64,000 bases of DNA from Fibrobacter succinogenes (lineage in GTDB: Bacteria > Fibrobacterota > Fibrobacteria > Fibrobacterales > Fibrobacteraceae). Made by a program: the position numbers and the translations under genes. How positions within the stretch are numbered: the stretch's first letter is position 1; every line of letters begins with the position of its first letter. Below the pieces are notes generated by a model. That model was not told the origin of the DNA. It saw nothing but the letters and a program-made list of their open reading frames with translations, and searched no databases. The stretch is from NCBI GenBank assembly GCA_902800815.1, contig CADCGB010000013.1:1-64000 (forward strand), given 5' to 3'. Below, one piece after another: positions 32,651-41,565 of the stretch.

Positions 32651-33157
32651 ATGACCGAAAACGAAAATTCTCTTGACATCGCTTGCTTTGAAGTCAATCA
32701 GAGCGGCCGTATCCTGTCGGGCAACAAGCGGTTCTGCCGCATGTTCGGGTTCAACGAATCCGAGGTGACCTGGCATTACATTACCGACTGCTACCGTTAC
32801 CCCAGGGACTGGGAACTGTTCAGCAACTGCAGCGACCTTTCGCAGAACAAGTTCGTGTTCCGCATGCGCAACCGCAAGGGGCGCAGTTTCAAGTGCTGCC
32901 TTACCCGCGAGATTGTGCAGGATGCCGAAGGCAAGATTACCTTCCGCAATACCATCTGCAGGCTTGGTGAACCCGAGATTGCTCAGGCGGCTGCACCTGT
33001 CGCCGAGAACCGTTCCGTGGTGTTCATTACCCGCTGTGCTCACTGCGGCGACCAGGTGCGCGTAAATACGCTCGCCGAGACCCGCATGCGCGTGCTCTGC
33101 GACGCCTGTGCCGCGAAGGCCTATCCCGAGGCCTTCAACATTACCGCCCAGGTCTAA
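32651..33157 (+). CDS. PAS-like domain protein with C-terminal zinc-binding motif
   Basis: A 168-residue protein. Residues 8-105 look like a PAS sensor domain: CFEVNQSGRILSGNKRFCRM, FGFNESEV, and the closing AEGKITFRNTICRL. The C-terminal 45 residues hold CAHC and CDAC (about 130-152), a CxxC-x(n)-CxxC zinc ribbon. It has no output domain, so it may act as a partner of the TIGR02147 protein just upstream. A strong AAGGGAGG site precedes the ATG. A terminator follows. Confidence 0.72.
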   Translation: MTENENSLDIACFEVNQSGRILSGNKRFCRMFGFNESEVTWHYITDCYRYPRDWELFSNCSDLSQNKFVFRMRNRKGRSFKCCLTREIVQDAEGKITFRNTICRLGEPEIAQAAAPVAENRSVVFITRCAHCGDQVRVNTLAETRMRVLCDACAAKAYPEAFNITAQV

Positions 33158-33200
33158 TATTGTAGTATTGCGCCGAACTTATTCATAGAACAATGCAAAG

Positions 33201-33238
33201 TCCGGAGGTGCCATGCTGCACCTCCGGATTTTTTTTAT
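33201..33238 (+). terminator. Terminator after the PAS gene, abutting the next start codon
   Basis: 10-bp perfect stem TCCGGAGGTG / CACCTCCGGA, loop CCATGCTG, then eight T. The next gene begins only 12 nt after the first T residues end. Confidence 0.9.
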
Positions 33239-33247
33239 TTTAATACA

Positions 33248-35971
33248 ATGCGTTCCTGGTCTACCGTAAAAAGCCTGCTGGTATTGTTCCTTGCGCTTTT
33301 GGGGGCATGCTCGAATTCGGAGATGCCCACGGTAGAGGTTATTGATGAGGAGCCTGCATTTGTTCCGGCGGGAATGGGCTATGTGGCGGCGGCGAATAAG
33401 GATGTGATTCTCGGGACGAACGACGAGCATGCGTACTTTACAGAACGCCCGCAGATGCGCGTGAAGTTTACCTACGATTTTTACATGGGGTATCGCGAAG
33501 TTACCTGGCGGGAGTACCGTGAGGGGATGGGCTTTAACGATAGCCTTACCGATACGCTTTCCGATACCCTTAGTCGCATTGCAGACATCACGTACTATGA
33601 TGCGGTTCTTTTTGCCAATGCGATGAGCAAGAGGAATGGACTTGATACGGTGTATACGTACTCGTTTGCGGAATACGATACTCAGGGTGCGTGCATATTG
33701 CTTGTCGGCCTTGAAACGCATTATGAGGTGAATGCGTACAGGCTCCCGACGGAGGCGGAATGGATGCTCGTGGCGTACGAGCACTGGAATGATACCTGCA
33801 GCGCGGATGGTCAATCGTTCTGTGACTTTGCCGGCAGCCTGAAGGAATGGACGAATGACTGGCTGGGCAGGTATAGCGATACGACACTTACGAACTATGT
33901 GGGGGTCGCGAATGGAGGCTCGCAATTCTCTCGCGTTGTGAAGGGTGGCTCGTATAGGGATTCGGGGACGGTTGTTCACCCGTATGACCGTATGGATGTA
34001 TATACGGTGACATCGGACATGAAGAGCGACTATGTGGGCATAAGGCTCGCCTTCGGCTCGATTCCCGAGTATACGACGACGGATCTTTCGGGAAAGGTGG
34101 TTTCTAGCGATATCCGGATAACGGCGACCTCGGAGCAGATGCGCGATAAACTATACACGATGCGGAGCAAACTTGCGTTCCGTAACGATGTCACCGGAAA
34201 TCTTGTCTATGTGGATTTCGTGTCGGGAAACCCGGTATACCACGAGATTGCCGGCGATATGGAGGTGTACCATCCCGAGATTTCGCCTAATGGGCGGTAT
34301 GTAGCGTTCTCGACGAAACCGGAGGGTGTTTCGGGCGAATCGTACGTGTATGTACGCGAACTTGCTTCGGTGACCCCAACCATCAAGAAACTCCCTGTTT
34401 CGGGGGCTGCGATACCCCGGTGGCGCGTACTCGATAACGGCGATACGGTAATTGTGTATGTGACCGATGCGGGCAACAACAGTGACAATGCCAGCTTTGC
34501 GCAAAAGGAAACGTGGCAGGTCGTGTTCTCCAATGGTGCGTTCCGGAAAAAGACGCGCCTGTTTGCGGGGGCGTATCACGACGGGATAAGCGATGACTGG
34601 CGCCTTGCTGTTTCGGGGGCGCGTAAACTGCGTGCACGCCTTGCTGAACCGGGTTCTACGGTGAAGGAAAGTGCTCGCGATACGGTGTGGTTCGGTGGGG
34701 ACCAGGCATGCAATGCGAGCCTCTCGCAGGACGGTACAAAGCGTACGATGTTCCTGGATTTTGCCGGGAAGACTGGCAAGGAATTTGTAGGCCACGGATA
34801 CGGTGTGCACGAGATGCTCTTTGTTGCGGACAGTACAGGCAAGCTTATCCAGGCGATTCCCTCGCCGGAGGGCTACGCCTTTGACCATACGGAATGGGTT
34901 CCTGGCTACAACCTGGCGGTTGCGACGTTGACCGATGTAAATGGCGCTCATAAGAAGATTGTCCTGTTGGACCTCTCGGATTCCTCGACGGTAGACCTTG
35001 CCGAAGGTGAAGAACTGATGCACCCGTCCCTTTGGGCGTATGGAGCCGTTTCGCACGATGCGGATGATGCGCTCGATATCGATAGCGCTGGAGTGTACAT
35101 GCGACCGAACGGAAGTTTCGAGATGTCGCTATACCGATACAAGCTGGAACTCCTGTGGCGATACCGCGATACGGCGGAGGTGGTGATGCTGGGGTCTTCC
35201 CGTTCGCTTTCGGGGTTTGATGCTACGTATATAAGGAGCCATTTTGCAATAAACCTTTCTCAGACGCCGAACTCCATATATGGTACGCGTGATTTCTTCA
35301 AGCGCTATGTGCTCGGGAATGTGAGGAACCTCCGTTACTTGTTTGTTTCGCTGGATATTGATTTCTGGTACAAGACGGATGGTGAATCTGGCGATAACTT
35401 TTTCTATCAGGACTATCGTTCGTATCCTGGATTTGTCTACGATGAAAATCACGGGTATTGGAAGGATGACCGTAGTGACCGCATTCTCAGGTATACGGAA
35501 GCCTCCCTCGGGTCTGAAGAGGCGGAAAAGATTCTTTTCCACCGTGGAATATACGTGGGTAATGCGCGTGGCTGGGGAACGACCCCTTCGCTGCTGAACG
35601 ATAGTACATGGTACGGGCAGGATCCGCAACTCTTTGACAGTTCGTTTGCCGCCCTCGAAGAAATCGTGAAGGCTGCGCGAGATGAAGGTGTTGTTGTGGT
35701 TGGTGTTATTTTCCCGCAGAGCCCTGCTTACAAGGAAACGGGGTCGTTCGGACGCTACGGATTGTTGCGTAGCGAGGCGCCTGCGCTTATTGCAAGCATT
35801 GCTGCGCTTGAAGAGACTTACGATAACTTCCATCTGGTTGACGAAAACAGGATGGGTGATCATGATTATGATTCCAGTATGGCTGAAAATGAAGACCACC
35901 TGAGTAAATCGGGCGCGCATATATTGAGTAGGCGCCTAGATTCGCTCCTGACGGCTTGGGAGAACCCGTGA
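33248..35971 (+). CDS. TIGR02171 family lipoprotein (FGE-like, beta-propeller and SGNH-like parts)
   Basis: A 907-residue lipoprotein (lipobox LLGAC, Cys 21) of a Fibrobacter paralogous family. Residues about 35-265 resemble a formylglycine-generating/SUMF1 domain (YMGYREVTWREYREGMGF, NAYRLPTEAEWMLVAYEHW, VVKGGSYRDSG, VGIRLAFG). Residues about 290-620 contain WD40/TolB-like strands (EISPNGRYVAFSTKP). The end (about 640-907) looks like an SGNH hydrolase: VVMLGSSRSLSGF at 648 and the NEDHLSKSGAH block with Asp and His at about 883. The role is unknown. The next gene overlaps it by 4 nt. Confidence 0.85.
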   Translation: MRSWSTVKSLLVLFLALLGACSNSEMPTVEVIDEEPAFVPAGMGYVAAANKDVILGTNDEHAYFTERPQMRVKFTYDFYMGYREVTWREYREGMGFNDSLTDTLSDTLSRIADITYYDAVLFANAMSKRNGLDTVYTYSFAEYDTQGACILLVGLETHYEVNAYRLPTEAEWMLVAYEHWNDTCSADGQSFCDFAGSLKEWTNDWLGRYSDTTLTNYVGVANGGSQFSRVVKGGSYRDSGTVVHPYDRMDVYTVTSDMKSDYVGIRLAFGSIPEYTTTDLSGKVVSSDIRITATSEQMRDKLYTMRSKLAFRNDVTGNLVYVDFVSGNPVYHEIAGDMEVYHPEISPNGRYVAFSTKPEGVSGESYVYVRELASVTPTIKKLPVSGAAIPRWRVLDNGDTVIVYVTDAGNNSDNASFAQKETWQVVFSNGAFRKKTRLFAGAYHDGISDDWRLAVSGARKLRARLAEPGSTVKESARDTVWFGGDQACNASLSQDGTKRTMFLDFAGKTGKEFVGHGYGVHEMLFVADSTGKLIQAIPSPEGYAFDHTEWVPGYNLAVATLTDVNGAHKKIVLLDLSDSSTVDLAEGEELMHPSLWAYGAVSHDADDALDIDSAGVYMRPNGSFEMSLYRYKLELLWRYRDTAEVVMLGSSRSLSGFDATYIRSHFAINLSQTPNSIYGTRDFFKRYVLGNVRNLRYLFVSLDIDFWYKTDGESGDNFFYQDYRSYPGFVYDENHGYWKDDRSDRILRYTEASLGSEEAEKILFHRGIYVGNARGWGTTPSLLNDSTWYGQDPQLFDSSFAALEEIVKAARDEGVVVVGVIFPQSPAYKETGSFGRYGLLRSEAPALIASIAALEETYDNFHLVDENRMGDHDYDSSMAENEDHLSKSGAHILSRRLDSLLTAWENP

Positions 35972-37509
35972 TTTTCTTGCCCCTGCTTGCGATTCTGTTT
36001 GCAGTATTCCCACTGACCGATACCGATATATGGTGGCACATGGCGTGTGCACGGGAGTGGGTGACCGCATGGACGCCGGTACGCGGCCCCGTGGTGAACG
36101 TGCATGAATACTTTCAGCAGGTGGTGGGTGCGGTCTATGCGCTCGGTGGCGCCCCGTTGCTTGCCGCCTTCAAGGCGGTGCTGTGGGGAGGCGTGTTCGC
36201 CCTGTTCCTTGTGCCTGCGGGATTGTGTAATCAGCCTAGTTGCGCGCACGATCCTTTGGGCGAGTTGCGCGGGCGCGGGAGGCTTGCTCGCATATTCGGT
36301 AACCCGCTTACTGTTGCAGTCGCTGCCGTTATCCTGTTTGTTTTCCGCTTCCAGATGGAGATGCGCCCGGTCGTATTTACGCTGCTGTTTCTCGGGATAT
36401 ACTGGAATGCGGTACCGTGGCTGCTTGCACGATTTATTTCGGGCGATAAGCGTGCTTCGGAACGAGCGAAAACGTGCCTTGTCGCATTCGCGTTGCTTCT
36501 GCTGCAGTGGCTTTGGTGCAGGTTCCAGGGACTGTACATCCTGGGCCCGCTCTTTGCCTTGCTTTGCCTTGCGCAAGCGTTGTACAGGAACAGGCCCGCG
36601 CGATCAAAGGAATGTTCGAAAGCCTCGGTTATTGCGCCAGCCATATTCGTGGTGATGCTCTTTGCAATGCCTTTCCTGCATGGGGAAGGCCTTCGCCTGT
36701 TCCTCTACCCGTTCGGGCTTCTTGACCGCCTGCTTGGCCTCACGCCTTCTGCCGCAATCTTTGCGAGTGAGATTGCTGAGAATCGTAGCCCACTCACTAT
36801 TCTCCTTGCGGGTGAAAACGTTCTTGCTAGTGTGCTGATGGTTGCTTTCGCTGTTTTCGGGGCGGTGTATTCCAGTGTAAGACTGGTACGTAATCGCGAA
36901 AACCTGGTGCTTTGGACAACGTTGTTTGTGGCTGCGGTGCTTGCGCTTCTTGCCGAGCGAAACTTCGTGCTCTTTCTCCCCGTATTCCTTTCTGCCTTTA
37001 TCTATCATCCCGCATCTTTCATTTCACATTTCACATCCCACATTCCACATTTTTTCAGTTCTAAGATCTGCCAAATAGTTTCTATAGTAATCCTTGCAAT
37101 CCTGCTTGGCTTCTGGGCAAAGTCGCTAACATCATACGACAAGACGATGGTTGCCTACCAGCGCGTGCCTGTAAAGGCCGCAGAATGGATGGCGCAGCAC
37201 CCGCATAGTGGGCGCCTTTTCAATGACGACCGTGCCGGCGGTTACTTGGCCTTCGTGAATCCGCGCGACTCCATATATATGGATGGCCGGTTTATCCTGA
37301 AATCTGCCGACTTTTTCGCGCGCTACCTGCGCTATGCCCGCGAGCCCGAGGTTTTCCTGCGCGACGCGGACTCGCTGGGGGTCGACCGGGCCGTATTTCC
37401 GCTACGTTTTTATGCCCGCTGGGGGGTACTTCTGGGTGCCCTCGGACAGTCCCCGGAATGGGATGCCTGCCATGTGGATGACTACTATATGGTATTCTGC
37501 AAAAAATAA
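35968..37509 (+). CDS. Polytopic membrane protein, glycosyltransferase-39-like
   Basis: A 513-residue protein with about ten membrane helices. It has an early DTDIWWHMACAREWV loop (Asp-Asp-type first loop as in PMT/ArnT family enzymes), and a soluble C-terminal part with GRLFNDDRAGGYLAFVNP and SIYMDGRF, found in many bacterial membrane-bound glycosyltransferase-like proteins. The start is GTG at 35968, overlapping the previous TGA, with GGGAG 5 nt upstream. Coupling to the TIGR02171 lipoprotein suggests a joint envelope function. Sugar-transfer activity is inferred. Confidence 0.7.
   Translation: MIFLPLLAILFAVFPLTDTDIWWHMACAREWVTAWTPVRGPVVNVHEYFQQVVGAVYALGGAPLLAAFKAVLWGGVFALFLVPAGLCNQPSCAHDPLGELRGRGRLARIFGNPLTVAVAAVILFVFRFQMEMRPVVFTLLFLGIYWNAVPWLLARFISGDKRASERAKTCLVAFALLLLQWLWCRFQGLYILGPLFALLCLAQALYRNRPARSKECSKASVIAPAIFVVMLFAMPFLHGEGLRLFLYPFGLLDRLLGLTPSAAIFASEIAENRSPLTILLAGENVLASVLMVAFAVFGAVYSSVRLVRNRENLVLWTTLFVAAVLALLAERNFVLFLPVFLSAFIYHPASFISHFTSHIPHFFSSKICQIVSIVILAILLGFWAKSLTSYDKTMVAYQRVPVKAAEWMAQHPHSGRLFNDDRAGGYLAFVNPRDSIYMDGRFILKSADFFARYLRYAREPEVFLRDADSLGVDRAVFPLRFYARWGVLLGALGQSPEWDACHVDDYYMVFCKK
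37018..37056 (+). repeat. Degenerate CATTTCACA tandem repeat inside the membrane protein gene
   Basis: Four to five imperfect units of CATTTCACA/CATTCCACA, kept in frame and giving a Ser/His/Phe-rich loop between two helices. Confidence 0.7.
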
Positions 37510-37895
37510 TATTTTAAACTCACATAACGGCAAACATATCAATGAGTTACGATTTTTGGGCCTCCCAAAATTGCCGAAATTTGTCAAAAAATGCCGATTT
37601 TTGACGAATTGGTGCTAATTTGTTCATTATTTTTCTTGTCAAGGGATAGTTCAAAATTTTTCTGTTGATATGTTGTGCTTTGGGTAGGGATGATAGTTTG
37701 ATTCCTGCGTGATTAAACTCCCCAAATTTGGGGATTGAATCGGTAATAAAATTTTTTTTGAGGAAAGTGCCGTTTTTGGCCTTTTTTCGGGGGGCTTATA
37801 AAAACCTTACAAAACGGGAATTTTTCGTCGAGGTCCGTTATCTATTTTTTTTGACCCAACCTCTTAGTAGCCCCTCTCGCTTTTACTGGTTTATT
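37510..37895 (+). other. AT-rich intergenic region before the dnaA-like gene
   Basis: No gene. It holds an 8-bp perfect inverted repeat GTCAAAAA / TTTTTGAC (37583-37590 and 37598-37605) separated by ATGCCGA. TGTGGAAAA (37895-37903), one mismatch from a DnaA box in reverse, overlaps the start codon. I see no cluster of DnaA boxes. Confidence 0.5.
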
Positions 37896-39356
37896 GTGGA
37901 AAATACTGTTACCTTATTGAGTTTATCAGCGTCGCCCTGGCAGTCCGTGCTCGACTACGTGCGTTCCCAGTGCAACGATTTCGGCATGGCCATACTTGAT
38001 ACCGTGAATTACGAAGGTATGGAAGAAGGAATCGTTAGCCTGTCTGTCCCTGACAAGTTCCGTGAAACCTGGCTCAATAGCCACTATGGTTCCCTTTTGC
38101 GCAAGGCGTTTGCTAGCGTCATGGGTAGCGCGTTTGTCAATTACCGCGTTGTTCTCCGTGCTGTGTCTGCACCTATTCCCGAGATAAAGTTTACCCCGGT
38201 GATCCCTGCGGTAAAGCGTACGGCGGCTCCGGCTCGTCCGCGTAAGAACCATGCTCTCGGTTCCCCGATGTATGCGCGCTATACGTTCGATAACTTTGTC
38301 GTGGGATCGTGCAATTCTACGGCACACAAGGCTTGCCTAGCCGCGGCCGAGAATCCGGGCGATAAGGGCATGAATCCGCTGCTGGTATTCGGTGCATCGG
38401 GCCTCGGCAAGACCCACCTGCTTCAGGCGGTGGCGGCGAAGCTCGTGCAGGATAGGCCCGAGTTCCGTGTCGTCTATCGCCAGGCATACGACTTCTTGCG
38501 CGATACGGTTTCGGTGTTTGAGGCCGCGAAGGCGAAGGACTGGAAGCTCCGCGACGAACTTGCGGAAAAGTTCCAGCAACTTTATTCGAAATGCGACGTG
38601 CTCGTTATTGACGACATCCAGTTGCTCAAGAAGAGTGTCTATTGCCAGGAATTCCTTGCGAGGACGATAAACAAGATGCGTAACGAGGGCAAGCTGGTGC
38701 TGCTCTCGAGCGACCGCAAGCCCGCATCGTTCAAGCGCCTTGCCGCAGGCGAAAAGCCGTCGAACGATTCCAACGTGGCCGAACTGACCTCCGCCCTGCT
38801 GAATCACCTCGAGAACTGCGTGGCGGTGGGCGTCGACCAGCCCGACCTGAACACTCGCATGGGCGTCATCCGCCAGAAGTCGGAACGCCTCCCGTTTGCA
38901 AGCGAGGACCGCGAGGAAATCTGCAGGTTCCTTTCCATTCCGCCGCGTGCGAACGTGCGCCTTATCGAGGGCATGCTCAACTGGCTCGATGCCATGCACA
39001 GCCTGAACGGCGTGGAACTGAACCTGTATTGCGTGAAGCAGTTGCTTGTTTCTCCGCAGAACGACGGTGCGACCCTCACGCTGAGGAACATCAGCGAGAC
39101 CGTTGCCGCGACGTTCAATGTCGACATGGTGGTGCTCACCTCCAAGCGACAAGACAAGGGCGCTTCTATCCCGCGCAAAGTCGCAATGTTCCTCTGCCGC
39201 GAACTGACGACCGAGACAGAAATCGAGGTAGGGAAGATTTTTAATCGCGATTATTCCACGGTAATCGCCGCCATAAAGTCCCTGGTATCCATGATGGAGA
39301 GTGATGAGGCTCTCGCGAGAAGGGTACAGGACATCCGTTACATGCTGGAAACCTGA
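37896..39356 (+). CDS. DnaA family replication initiator or paralogue
   Basis: A 486-residue protein with all four DnaA regions: domain I (about 8-85; WQSVLDYVRSQ, VSLSVPDKFRETWLNSHYG), a linker, the AAA+ core with YTFDNFVVGSCNSTAHKACL, Walker A GASGLGKTH (about 166) and Walker B VLVIDDIQLL (about 235), and a C-terminal helix-turn-helix. The DNA-binding signature is altered: FNRDYSTV where DnaA has FGGRDHTTV, and GASGLGKTH where GGVGLGKTH is usual. So it may be a diverged DnaA or a second copy. GTG at 37896 is chosen because domain I homology starts a few residues later; no good ribosome site. No dnaN or gyrB nearby. Confidence 0.85.
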   Translation: MENTVTLLSLSASPWQSVLDYVRSQCNDFGMAILDTVNYEGMEEGIVSLSVPDKFRETWLNSHYGSLLRKAFASVMGSAFVNYRVVLRAVSAPIPEIKFTPVIPAVKRTAAPARPRKNHALGSPMYARYTFDNFVVGSCNSTAHKACLAAAENPGDKGMNPLLVFGASGLGKTHLLQAVAAKLVQDRPEFRVVYRQAYDFLRDTVSVFEAAKAKDWKLRDELAEKFQQLYSKCDVLVIDDIQLLKKSVYCQEFLARTINKMRNEGKLVLLSSDRKPASFKRLAAGEKPSNDSNVAELTSALLNHLENCVAVGVDQPDLNTRMGVIRQKSERLPFASEDREEICRFLSIPPRANVRLIEGMLNWLDAMHSLNGVELNLYCVKQLLVSPQNDGATLTLRNISETVAATFNVDMVVLTSKRQDKGASIPRKVAMFLCRELTTETEIEVGKIFNRDYSTVIAAIKSLVSMMESDEALARRVQDIRYMLET

Positions 39357-40222
39357 TGAAGGTACTGGTAACGGGAGGTGCAGGCGTCGTAGGGAAGGCG
39401 CTCTGTCGGGAACTTCAGGCACGCGGAGTGTGTGTGCGTGTCCTGACTCTCCCGGGCGATACCGGCGTGGATTTGCTCCCGGAAGGCGTAGAAGTTGTTT
39501 ATGGCGATGTCGCCGACTACGCCTCCATCCGGCCCGCGTTCGATGGCGTGGACGGGGTATTCCACCTGGCGGCAATTCTCCTTTCAAGAAATGCATCCGC
39601 GTTCGATCGGATCAATGCGGGCGGTACGCGTAACGTGGTCTCTGCCTGCCAGGATGCGGGCGTGCGTCGCCTGCTATACGTGTCGAGCATCTCGGTGACA
39701 TACCCGGTGCTTACGCCCTACGGTGCAAGCAAGCTGGCGGGCGAATCTGCAGTAAAGGAATCCGGGCTCGACTGGACTATCGTGCGGCCGACCCTCGTGA
39801 TTGGCGACGGTGGTGGCGTGGAATTCAGGATGTATGCGGACTTTGTCTGCAGGTTCCCGGTCTACCCGCTCCCAGGGGGCGGTACTGCGCGCAAGAAACC
39901 CGTCCGTAGCGTTGACCTCGTGAAGGGAATTGCCGCCGCGGGCCTTGCGCCCGAGGCTATCGGGAATACGTATGCGCTTGCGGGCCCCGAGGTGATGACG
40001 ATGGCCGAGATGGCGGAACGCGTCTTGCGCACCGCGGGGAAACGCCACCTGATGGTTCCGCTGCCCTGGTGGATTGCGAAAAGGCTTGCGGTACTCCGGA
40101 ACTGGATTGGCGGGCGGCGCGTTTCTGCGGAGCAGGCGCTGGCCGGATTCCTCTACGATGCCGTCCCGGACATTGAAAATGCCCGAAAAGACCTGGATTA
40201 TAGCCCCGAAAAGGCCCTATAA
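39356..40222 (+). CDS. NAD(P)-dependent extended SDR epimerase/dehydratase
   Basis: A 288-residue protein with TGGAGVVGKALCRELQARG (cofactor site), YGDVADYASI, VFHLAAI, YVSSIS, the YGASK catalytic pair and VRPTLVIGDG. It resembles sugar epimerases and 3-beta-hydroxysteroid-dehydrogenase-like SDRs. It is somewhat shorter than typical sugar epimerases (310-350). Its ATG overlaps the dnaA-like stop (ATGA), so it is co-translated with it. Substrate unknown. Confidence 0.82.
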   Translation: MKVLVTGGAGVVGKALCRELQARGVCVRVLTLPGDTGVDLLPEGVEVVYGDVADYASIRPAFDGVDGVFHLAAILLSRNASAFDRINAGGTRNVVSACQDAGVRRLLYVSSISVTYPVLTPYGASKLAGESAVKESGLDWTIVRPTLVIGDGGGVEFRMYADFVCRFPVYPLPGGGTARKKPVRSVDLVKGIAAAGLAPEAIGNTYALAGPEVMTMAEMAERVLRTAGKRHLMVPLPWWIAKRLAVLRNWIGGRRVSAEQALAGFLYDAVPDIENARKDLDYSPEKAL

Positions 40223-40293
40223 CCTTGTTTTTTTGCTTTTTTCTGCATTTTTGCCCTAAAAGAAAGTATATTCCATAAAAAAGAGGATTTTTT

Positions 40294-41472
40294 ATGAAGC
40301 ATTCTTTCTTGTTGGCGGGCATTACCGCCGCTTCGTTGGCGCTTTTTGCCTGTGGTGACAGTTCCCCGTCCGATACCGGTGACGATATTCTTTCTTCCCC
40401 TAGCGAGAAAGATGATTCCTCCTCGTCCAGTGTTGAGGAAGTTTCGTCTTCGTCCGTTTCGAAGGATATTCCCGCTGGCGCCCGCGCGGCCACCCTCGAC
40501 GACCTTGAAAGGAACATGACGCTCAAGGGCATGTTCGGGCGTGACATTTACCTTGCGACGGGCGAAAAGCACGGCCTGTTCTCGCTCTGGATTCCCGACA
40601 CGGCATGGCTTGCGGCCCCGTCCGATTTCAAAGATGGCGTGCTCAAGTTCAGCCAGGGCGCCATTACGTCTATCAAGGTTGAAGCCGATGCGATTAAGTC
40701 CATGGAAAAACTTGTGGAGAAGGATTCTGACCACTCCATGAGATTTATCGTGAACGAGGACGACCAACTGCAGTATTCCCTGGATGGCGGCGAGTACAAG
40801 GATGTTACCGAGGCTTCTGTCAAGAAGAATTCCTCGGTTGTCTCGAACGGAGACAGCCTTGCGGCGAAGACCCTCTTCTGCAAGACGGGCGAGGGAACCT
40901 ATACGAAGTATAACTTCTATAAGGGTCGCTATGTGGCGACCGATGTTAAGGATTCTGGAGAGTCGAACCGTTCTCTTGTGTCCTGGTCTGCCGGCTACTA
41001 CGATATCCATCGCAGCAAGCTCCTGATGCGTCCGCTGTTCTACAGCGCATCAGTGTATGCGTTGGTGTCGGCCTCTGTGAGTTCCGATTACGAGACGATG
41101 ACCATTTCGTCGAATGAATATTCGTGCTCGTTGAGTGAATTAAAATATAATGAAGTGCCTGCGGCCGATCTCGAGGGAGAATGGGAGTCTGATGAAGGTG
41201 GCCTGGAATGGTCCCTTGAAATGCGCGCCGACCGAACTTTCGAGGTGCAGGCCTTCAAGGGAAGCGAGAACAAGGCGCTCAAGAAGGGTACGTGGGATGT
41301 CTACGGCAACCAACTGCTGATGAAGGTGACTGGCTGTCTGGGTGGCACGTGCACTCCGGCCGTGATGGGCGTTGTCTCGAAATGGCAGGCCGGTTCGTTC
41401 TTCAACTACAGTAATTCGGACCCTGACGATCCTTCGATTCCTGATGCCTGGACCGCTCCGGAATACGAATAG
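40294..41472 (+). CDS. Fibrobacter-type lipoprotein with serine-rich linker
   Basis: A 392-residue protein. Signal with lipobox LALFAC (Cys 20), then an Asp/Ser-rich linker (residues 21-60, several SSSSS runs) as in many Fibrobacter surface proteins. The C-terminal third (LEGEWESDEGGLEWSLEMRA, GTWDVYGNQLLMKVTGC) looks like a lipocalin-type beta-barrel. Function unknown. AGAGGA lies before the ATG; a TATATT at 40268 is a likely -10 box. Confidence 0.78.
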   Translation: MKHSFLLAGITAASLALFACGDSSPSDTGDDILSSPSEKDDSSSSSVEEVSSSSVSKDIPAGARAATLDDLERNMTLKGMFGRDIYLATGEKHGLFSLWIPDTAWLAAPSDFKDGVLKFSQGAITSIKVEADAIKSMEKLVEKDSDHSMRFIVNEDDQLQYSLDGGEYKDVTEASVKKNSSVVSNGDSLAAKTLFCKTGEGTYTKYNFYKGRYVATDVKDSGESNRSLVSWSAGYYDIHRSKLLMRPLFYSASVYALVSASVSSDYETMTISSNEYSCSLSELKYNEVPAADLEGEWESDEGGLEWSLEMRADRTFEVQAFKGSENKALKKGTWDVYGNQLLMKVTGCLGGTCTPAVMGVVSKWQAGSFFNYSNSDPDDPSIPDAWTAPEYE

Positions 41473-41503
41473 TGGTAGGGGCAAGCGCCATTGAGTAATA
41501 TTG

Positions 41504-41534
41504 ACGTTGCCGGTTTTGTGCTGGCAACGTTTTT
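41504..41534 (+). terminator. Terminator after the 40294 lipoprotein gene
   Basis: 8-bp perfect stem ACGTTGCC / GGCAACGT, 11-nt loop, then five T. Confidence 0.9.
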
Positions 41535-41565
41535 ATATTTGAGTTGAATTTACAAGAGGCAGACC

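Noticed and set aside
37510..37895. Replication origin next to the DnaA-like gene
   Set aside because: Only one weak DnaA-box-like 9-mer was seen, no box cluster, and no dnaN, gyrB or rpmH neighbours.
37728..37895. Upstream extension of the DnaA-like frame from 37728
   Set aside because: The added 56 residues are Phe-rich and unlike domain I; homology starts just after the GTG at 37896.
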